Assembly (NCBI GenBank): GCA_949358305.1 | Contig: OX442318.1 | Location: 9,716,517 to 9,780,516, forward strand | Length of the DNA: 64,000 nucleotides | Direction of reading: 5' to 3' | Source: Strigamia acuminata | Taxonomy: Eukaryota; Arthropoda; Chilopoda; Geophilomorpha; Linotaeniidae | Part shown: piece after piece, positions 56,286 through 64,000 of the stretch | How the letters are laid out: each line of letters starts with the position of its first letter | Position numbering within the stretch: position 1 is the stretch's first letter | The notes under the pieces: model-generated | What the model was told of the DNA's origin: nothing | Database searches by the model: none | The model's input: only the letters and a program-made list of their open reading frames with translations | Made by a program: the position numbers and the translations under genes

Positions 56286-58187
56286 CTCTGTTTTTTTTTG
56301 CTAAAAATTTGTTATTTTATTTATGTGATAATAAACTAAATCTCAGGTGAAATTTGTAGTAATTGATCATTTAGGTAATTACATATTCAACTTGGAAATT
56401 TTCTGCCCCTAAAAGTTCCAGCATAACTTTAAAGCTGGCTTCGCTGCATTAGTAAAGAGCGCTTCAGTTAACAGCTTTTGGCTTTTACCAGTAGTGTTTA
56501 AAACCACCACCAGATGGTTCAGACTTATTTATTTTTATTGTTTACATATTGCGCCCTAAAAACAAACTAAATGGCGCTTTAACCAATCGACCTGAAAATT
56601 GTCCCAAAACGAATACATTTTACCCTTACGCCTCCTAGGGTTAAACAACAAAACACGTTTGACTGCAACTAACAAGACTTAATGTGTCATTAGGCAGTGC
56701 GTCTCAAAAATATAAAGCCAACAATAAATTTATCAGTACCATCAAACATTGCTGTATTTCTAAGTTGCAATTTGCACGGTTATTTGTACTGAATATCTGA
56801 AGGAAATAAGAAAGGGCATCAAGGGTTAAAGTCCCCAATTTAAAATGAAATAAAACCAGCAATAAAGGAGAATGAGGTAAATTCAAACAGAACAATAATA
56901 TGAATTCGATAAATGTAAAATTTGACAAAAAGCACATAAATTGTAAATTTAAAATGCATATAATCAACTACAATACAATTGATCAAAAACTACAATTTGT
57001 GAAATAAAATGGCGGACCCACTGGTCCGTGCTTTGCTTCGTAAAAATTCCACAAGTGACCTCTTTATTTAAAACAATGGGCTTCTTCCCCCTCGATGCAC
57101 AGCCTCGATTGGTCAAATTTTGGTAAATCTTAGATAAAATTGGGCATCTAAATCTTATTTCTTGCTAGAATGCATTTGGGGAGCGCCCGGTTACTCGTCA
57201 CCCACCTTTAACCTTGTTTTCTGCTCTTTCCGCTCTTCTCGAGAAAGTTGTGCAGCAATCAGTTCCTTTTCTGACCTTACACAGTGGACAGGTTCCTTGA
57301 TTTGTTCATTCAAAGCTCTATAGGGAAACAATTGGACAAAACGTTAGCTTAATCGCCTGCATTCATCATCCATTAAGACTACATTAAAACCAATTAAAAA
57401 AAGTGAACAGAAAAAGAGATAGCAGGAAACAATGGAGCGAATATGCTTGACATGCAAAAGCGTGAAAATCCAAATGATTGACATTCGTTTAAGACCCTTT
57501 CCCACTTTTGCACGAGCATAGGAAATAAATTAGTCGATAATTACTCGTTCCAGTCCCTCACTCTGACTGCGCACTCCGAATTCTAAACTACTTGAGCCAT
57601 AAACATTCGAATGCGTAATGAGCAGCTAATTACAGAAACAACTATTTCCTTCCTTTCAACTATTTTATACCTTTCACGTCCCCACAAACTGTTTCCAACA
57701 AATCCTCGCGATTAAATATTAATTCACATCACTTAACCTCATCTCATCATCATGAACAAAACTCATCTATCATTGTCACGTTGACCGTTAGCATTTATTT
57801 ATTCATGCATTTAATTATTTATTTATTCTTGACACTCATATACAACATACCATCAATATAAATCGCAGTTTTGTGCGAGTGTTTGCTTTTCCTATTGATT
57901 GCAAGGGCGCGATTAAGTGACGATTAATGAGTTGCGGGCTTGACAGCTCTTACCCCAGCAAACCACTGCGAGTATACAAGACAGAGACAGGTGTCGTACA
58001 GATAGGCGAAGGAAACGGTCATTTAGCCGGGAAGTCGAGACAATGCTTATCCCCAATCTTAGCCGCGATGACAGGGAGCTAATACTATCGGCATGACACG
58101 CACGACAAAAGCAAAAAGGCTAAGAGTAAATAGAATTCCATCCCGTCAACTGGTTTTTAAAGGGTTATCCTTGGTTTCGTTAGTGAC
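56286..58187. other. Non-coding DNA
   Basis: No gene, RNA gene or transposon recognised. Confidence 0.45.
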
Positions 58188-58263
58188 CGAAGTGACCCTC
58201 TGGTGACCAAACATGGCGCCACCTCCAATTCCCCCCAATTTGCGCGTTGCTTTTAAATGCCAG
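58188..58263. repeat. ~80-bp repeat shared with 48755-48835
   Basis: Second copy, in the same orientation, ending about 60 bp before the next MITE. Confidence 0.85.
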
Positions 58264-58325
58264 TTTCAAGACTCTATGGGTGGCTTTATTCGAACTAGGG
58301 GTTAAAACTGTAGGTGGCGAAGACA

Positions 58326-58736
58326 TATACTCTGGCCGAGTATAAGAGTGTGCTATTTCCTATTGGCCCAGCCTTTTCACTAGTGTAGTGATCCCAAAAA
58401 ACAGACCAAAATACATGTTGAGTGCTTTCCAGACAACGCAACCGATAAAAAAATTCAAAAACTGCTTGCTTTCCTGACAAAGCAACCAATAAACTAAACA
58501 GTCTGAACAAACGTGTATTTAGAAATAAAACCAGCATAAAACAATATTTTATAATTTTAAAAAACATTTTATTATAGAAAAGAAATACACATACATCATT
58601 TCAAACATTAAAATAATCAAACAAATTAAAAATAGAACAAGACTACTTTTCCTGGTGGAAGTACACAGTCCACAGTTAGAAGTAATCAAGCTGGGCCAAT
58701 AAGAAATAGCGCACTCTTATACTCGGCCAGAGTATA
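58326..58736. mobile_element. TATACTC-family MITE, copy 6
   Basis: 411 bp. Ends TATACTCTGGCCGAGTATAA and TTATACTCGGCCAGAGTATA. Subterminal CCTATTGGCCCAGCCTTTTC and TAGTGTAGTGATCC identify the family. Confidence 0.9.
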
Positions 58737-60158
58737 GTTACATGAGATTAGGTAAGTAGACTAAATAATCATTCGCGCCACTCGCCACACTACAGAATAA
58801 CACATTCAACATACACAACATTTCAACACTTTGTCAGGTGCTGCGCAGAACCATCAACCCCTTGTTCAATCACATTTTTAAGGGTGTGGAATGAATCTGT
58901 TTAAATCTTGACTGCTAAGGACAGGGGACTGTTAACAGGCGTGTGTAAAAGTTGTAGTAAGTGACAAGATGTGGTCCAAGAGGATGGAAATGAACTTTCA
59001 ATAGTCTCTATAGAGAAAACTACCTCACCAGTGCACTGTTTAGTTAACACCCAGCTTAGACGAGACAATTAGAAGGTTTGAAGATAGGAAATCACCTTGG
59101 CACTATGTTCAATGTTTTATACACATCTTTACATCCTTCTATAAACAGAATGGACACCAAAAACAGCCATAAACCATCAAAAACTGCAAAAAGAGAAGCC
59201 ATAAACAGGAACTTTGAATGCACCTATTCTTTAGTTCAGCAATCCAGAAACACTGTACTGAAAATATTGAAGACGAGGAGCTTTAATGGGGTCATAAATT
59301 TAATCCAAACCCTGTTAATTTTCAGGGATTTTTAAAAAAAAGAAGGTTGATGATGTGACTTTCTTTCCACCATTATTTTTCCTTGCTTAGTCTTTTCAGG
59401 CAAACCATCACCATTTCCAATAAACCAACATGCGAACTTGTCGAGCTTTGAATGAATTACGTGCCCATTCGCTCTCTTTTATCACAAACTTAAAAGCCCT
59501 ATTGTGTTAAAGTTGAAAGAAATGTAAAACTTTCACCTCCTTTTCCCTTACCCATCTCACAACTTCATTTCATCCAGATCACGTGGCTGGATACCGATGG
59601 ACCTATTATTGATTCCTCCCTAGATGGCAATCGTAGACCTAGCCAACTAACTGCCAATCTGTGCGTGTGTAAAAGTTACTTAGAAATTCATTTTTATAAG
59701 CAGAAAAAAAAAAAATTAAAAATATTCATTAGTAATAAATATTTTTAATTTTTGTTCTTTTCTTAAAACTTTTTCCAGACACTAATTTAGTGACTTTCCC
59801 TGGTGTCTCTTTTTGGCAAAGTCCTCAGTTTTCTGAACGCAAGCATACGTAACTTACACGATACGTGTCTTAAAATAAGGCAAAAATTAATACGTACATA
59901 TTATGTATCGTTAAAAAAAAGACACACATCGCCATTTTTTTTCGAAAAAATGGCGATTTATGCATTTATTTTCTTATTTTCGGAAAATATGCATTTATAG
60001 CCAATTTCGGCTTTTTATTGAATAAAAATAATTCCTATGCATTTATCCTGGCCCTATTCATTACCAAGTATCGAAATGCAATGCAATTTCCAATCCCATA
60101 TGCTCTCACTGCAGATGCCTGTTCTCACAGCGAGAACTTTGGAAAACTAGACATAATT
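58737..60158. other. Non-coding DNA with two small hairpins
   Basis: 59930-59955 is CGCCATTTTTT-TTCG-AAAAAATGGCG-type and 59702-59755 is an A/T-rich inverted repeat. At 59579 a good-looking acceptor is followed by a short open stretch, judged too weak to call. Confidence 0.4.
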
Positions 60159-60389
60159 TTACTTATTTATATCTTTCGGATCAGGAAAATCCTTCTCTTC
60201 AGACATAGATAATTCTTTTTCATTTTCTTCTGTTTTTACCCATCGGGGCTGATGAGAAATAATATTGGCGTCATCCCGTAAAAGGGCAATGTCATCAGCA
60301 CACCACGGACCATCAATTTCCGGTGGAGTAGTGAAACGATTCAAACCCATTCGATGACCGCTTACCGAAAAGCAAACTTCACTTCGCAA
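60159..60389 (-). other. Uncharacterised open frame, possible antisense exon
   Basis: 76 codons, protein-like in composition: PPEIDGPWCADDIALLRDD, then a lysine/glutamate-rich tail ENEKELSMSEEKDFPDPKD and a TAA. The tail has the look of a real hydrophilic C-terminus, but no family is recognised. Confidence 0.2.
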
Positions 60390-60533
60390 ACTCTTTTATG
60401 ACCAAAAATTTTTGTGGATAAAAATTTTATGGCACTGCGATGACTGTTTCAAATTAAATCATTTAGGAAATTGCCAAGAAGAAAAAAAAATTATTATTGA
60501 TTTTTATTGTAAAAAAAAGTTAAAAAAATTTAT

Positions 60534-60965
60534 TTGTCCAAATCTCAAAATTGTTCATCAAAGCCAGAAATGAAAATTGCTATTCAAAGACTCAAAGCAA
60601 AACTAAACGAGAAGTTGTTTGTACGATATAGTTTGTTCATCCATACAACAAGTCTTGGAAGACTATCGAAAGCTCGTAAACATTTCCTTTCGTCCATTGG
60701 TTTCCACGATGTCCCTAATGGAAAACCAATGGAGCGACTTGACTGGTGGAAACTTTCTTCCTTTTTCCATTTGGCCCTAAAGATCACAAGACCAAGTGAC
60801 AAAACCGATCGACGTTTCTACTCAATTACTACTCTCACAATTTACTACTTGAGTGAAAACGAATTTTTTCCTTCTGAAAACGTTCAAATGTTGCCTTTGC
60901 CCAATTCTAACGCAGTAATTCACCGCTTAAAACGTTCGAAACCAAACGATTCAATTAAATATTAA
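60534..60965 (+). other. Uncharacterised 143-codon open frame
   Basis: Starts MSKSQNCSSKPEMKIAIQRL and is basic. It includes RLDWWKLSSFFHLALKI and no domain I know. It diverges from the minus-strand frame at 60159-60389 across an AT-rich 145-bp gap. A chance frame remains likely. Confidence 0.15.
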
Positions 60966-61592
60966 TCATTTAATTTAAGATAATCCAATTGTGTGTTTAA
61001 AGCATAAGATACCAAATCAAAACAATAACACATCAAAATGCAGAACGAATGACACAAAACATCAAAAACGGTCATCCTCATTGATTCGAATGATATTACC
61101 ATCTCAATGAATTCCAAAATAGATATAATTAGAAAATCACGCATTAGAAATTTATAACACACTAAATATTAATTAAACCCATTCTAGCAACTTTGAGAAT
61201 ACAAAAGAAAAAATAAATTGAATCTGTGAGATCAAAAGTGAAATGATCAGTAAATTTAATCAAACGGCACCATCTACAAATAAAATTTCCGGTAGTTAAA
61301 TCACGAGGGCGATCAATAACTTACATTATAGTCAATAAAATGCATCATTTTGAGCATATTCTGGCAACAAATTGAATTTCAAACCCAAAACTCTCACTGA
61401 TTATCTAGAACCAAGATTGTAGCAACAAATTGCACTTGATAAGATAATTTTCTAGACATCGTATGCTTCCTAGAAAGAATGTGATTACAGAGATAAACAT
61501 GGCTGCTTCCTAAATCCACCTCACCGATTAATTCACACCACCGAAGATGACCGGTCACGATCAAAAAGACAATCACTACGTTTACACTTATA
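60966..61592. other. Non-coding DNA
   Basis: AT-rich, no features recognised. Confidence 0.5.
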
Positions 61593-61987
61593 GGGGTTTC
61601 ATTAAATGAGCGATTATTGTGCTTAGTTGATTATTGCAATAATCGTAATCACACAATTATTGAGGGCCCAACACAAATCTGATTAAGTGATTATTGCTCC
61701 GATGGGCGGAATTGTTTAAATTGTAATCTAAATACGTTGCAATTGTTTAAAAAATGTTCCTACAAATAATAATTGCAACTACCTAACTCGTTTCATGTGT
61801 TCAGTTTAACCTAAACTGAGCAGACTTTGTTATATTATGACCTTGTATAGTTGAAGCGGGTCTGGCGCCGCCATGTTGGTTTCAGACGAGAGACCACTTA
61901 TAATCGGCCCAAGTCAGCAGAAAATCATGGTTTGGGATGATTACTTGATTAGTTGCTTATTTGATGAAATGATTATTCTCGGGATTG
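61593..61987. repeat. Dispersed repeat shared with 22167-22330
   Basis: Left end GGGGTTTCATTAAATGAGCG is direct and the right end (61915-61987) is inverted relative to the copy at 22167. The interior has a GATTATTGCAATAATCG palindrome. Confidence 0.7.
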
Positions 61988-63634
61988 CGTTTACATGATG
62001 TTAGTTTTCTGGTAAACATGACATCATGTTGAATTATCCATAATGCATTTTGATTATCTGGAAAAACAAAATGGTTGTTGATCTATTTCAGCCCCTAAAA
62101 ATCATGTAACTTCTCCCAAAAGCAAGAAGCATTAAAATTTGTTATAAAACAAAGAAATATATGATTATTTTAATAATTGGTGTCATTTATAATAATATTA
62201 TTAGGCTCACTAGGCACTTTTACGCAAGCACAGGTGTTTACATGTAGTTTGCAACGCGAAAAACGCCCAAAATCAAGTTTCCCGAATGAGTATCTTTTCT
62301 GAAAAACTGGTTTGTTTACATTCAGTTTTCCAGAAAAGTAATATTCGGATTTTCATTTTCCTAGATAACCAAGTACATGTAAACACGGTAAGTGTCGGCC
62401 GTCTGACGTCAACGACATCCCGCCTCCGGTCCCTCAATAATAAATCAAAGCCACACGAAAAGCCGTCACAAAATCTCTGAAATCATACGGTCAAGTGTGA
62501 TAGGATTACACTTCCATCGGACCGCATAAATCTGCCGTTTGCTGCCCTGTCACACAGTGCAGCAACGCTTCTTAATGAAGTGTGTTCGACCACCGCGAGA
62601 ATCAGCCGTCAATTCAATCTGCTCTGGCTGGTTTCCTTCCCGGCCGCTATACGTCGGGCTGGAGGTTGGACTTAATTAGTTAATCACCTACGGTATAAAG
62701 GGAGTGTCGAACCAACTCGTCCGTGACGTGCCAAGCGCGTAGGTGAACTCAAAATATCGATTTGTTTATAATCAAAAGATGGCGCACACTCAGCACGCCT
62801 TTTCTAATGACGCAAAGCAAGCGGCTAAAAGGTTTTTCTTATTTCTGTCTTTTTTCTTTCTGTAGAGAAAAAAAAATCCCTTAAAAATAATTGTGGACGC
62901 TTTAAGATATCATTACATTGTTGAAATGAATTCCTGAAAGCTTTTACAGCATTTGATGCCCGTAATACATCTTCATCTATTACCAAATATCCTAAATGGG
63001 GATATAAAAAAATGCATAAACAGAGGAAAATAATGCATTATTCTTTAAAAGCACATGTGTTGTTGCATTCATATTGGGATTACAAGTGGCAAGAGGAAGC
63101 CACAATTGTTCTATCAAGTTGCAACAAAAAAATAAAATTAGAAAGAAGAAATCTGCAGAAGGGGAAAAAAAAAAGAAGAACAAGTTTGAAGTACAGTAAA
63201 CAAAATAATCCCTTTAATCCTCCAGTCAGAGAAGAAAAACATGGAAAAAACTGAAAGGTTTTAAAACCTTGTTTAATTTTTTTTGTAAGGGGGAAGTGTG
63301 CAAAGGACCAACTAGATGTCCTTTGTACAAAAGGTGTGGGAAAGAAGAAGAGGATCAGAGAAAATGCACTTAAAATAAATTCAATTAGCATGAGGTGTAA
63401 AATCTTTAAGGACCTTTTTCACTATTCTCCATTTCTAGTTTATTAGCTCAACTTTTCCTTTCTTCTGTGTCCTACTGGCTGTAAATTCAATTAACAAGAA
63501 AATAACCAATTAAATTTTATGCAATAACAAAGAAATAAGAGGTTCTAATTCGATTACAAATCAATCACATTGATTTTGGTCCTTGTAACTTATCTTTGGG
63601 CTACTTTGCAGTCATTTCAAACATTCGGCTAATT
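61988..63634. other. Non-coding DNA
   Basis: 62290-62390 shares half-sites with the foldback at 18618. 62390-62830 is less AT-rich than its surroundings but has no recognised gene. The frames at 63012-63391 are low-complexity. Confidence 0.45.
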
Positions 63635-64000
63635 CATCAAAGTGCAAAAATTCAATTTTAGGTGCAAAAATTCAAGTTTAGGTGCAAAAATTCAATTTTA
63701 GGTGCAAAAATTCAATTTTAAGTGCAAAAATTCAATTTTAGGTGCAAAAATTCAATGTTAGGTGCAAAAATTCAATTCTAAGTGCAAAAATTCACTTTCA
63801 TGTACAAAAATTCAATTTTAAGTGCAAAAATTCACCTTTAAGTGCAAATATTCACTTTAAGTGCACAAATTCACCTTTAAGTGCAAATATTCACTTTTAA
63901 GTGCAAAAATTTATTTTTAAATACAAAAATTCACTTTTATGTACAAAAATTCCCTTTTAAGTGCAAAAATTTACTTTTAAGTGCAAAATTCACATTTAAG
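63635..64000. repeat. 20-bp minisatellite running off the window end
   Basis: About eighteen units of GGTGCAAAAATTCAATTTTA, drifting to AGTGCAAAAATTCACTTTTA towards the end. The array continues beyond the window. Confidence 0.97.

Noticed and set aside
59579-59667. Possible extra Ig-type exon after a good acceptor (ITWLDTDGPIIDSS)
   Set aside because: Short, no cysteine in the expected place, no convincing donor, and no match to the expected Ig5 sequence.
63635-64000. CRISPR-like array of regular repeats
   Set aside because: The units are contiguous with no spacers, in a eukaryotic genome; it is a minisatellite.

Overview
This is a eukaryotic, almost certainly arthropod, nuclear window. It is AT-rich, its coding is split into short spliced exons, and most of it is introns and transposon debris. 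Two things point to an arthropod: five exons of a Dscam-type immunoglobulin cell-adhesion gene, and a short interstitial run of the arthropod telomere motif TTAGG (20952-21007). The species cannot be named from the sequence.

The only host gene I can support runs left to right from 16397 to 48001 and leaves the window on both sides. Five exons (16397-16555, 37490-37633, 39856-39973, 43195-43370, 47726-48001) join in compatible phases. They encode Ig2 (two exons), Ig3 (two exons) and Ig4 (one exon) of a Dscam homologue. Their boundaries match those I recall for insect Dscam1 exons 4 to 8. No tandem arrays of alternative copies are visible at the exon-4 or exon-6 positions, although exons 4 and 5 are separated by about 21 kb. 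Exons for Ig1 and Ig5 were not found.

The best-preserved mobile element is a minus-strand Ty1/copia retrotransposon at 8615-13387. It has indistinguishable 179-bp LTRs, a perfect 5-bp target duplication, gag and a full pol. It lies inside one arm of an older inverted-repeat element (8570-14620). Other coding relics are a second, decayed copia pol fragment (19005-19700) and the C-terminus of a Tc1-like transposase (24895-25113), both on the minus strand.

The rest is dense with non-autonomous repeats. They include six copies of a family ending in TATACTC; two 492-bp TA-flanked MITEs; two ~617-bp MITEs; pogo/Tigger-like MITEs; a TTAA-flanked piggyBac-like MITE with a giant internal palindrome; four SINE pieces with a 5S-rRNA-like head, one split by a satellite-like insert with an 8-bp duplication; hAT-like ends; several perfect foldbacks; and minisatellites with periods of 20, 28, 31, 41-42 and 54 bp, two of which flank a Dscam exon.

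The remaining sequence is AT-rich intronic or intergenic DNA in which I see no convincing gene. Three uncharacterised open frames (3858-4445, 60159-60389, 60534-60965) are recorded with low confidence.
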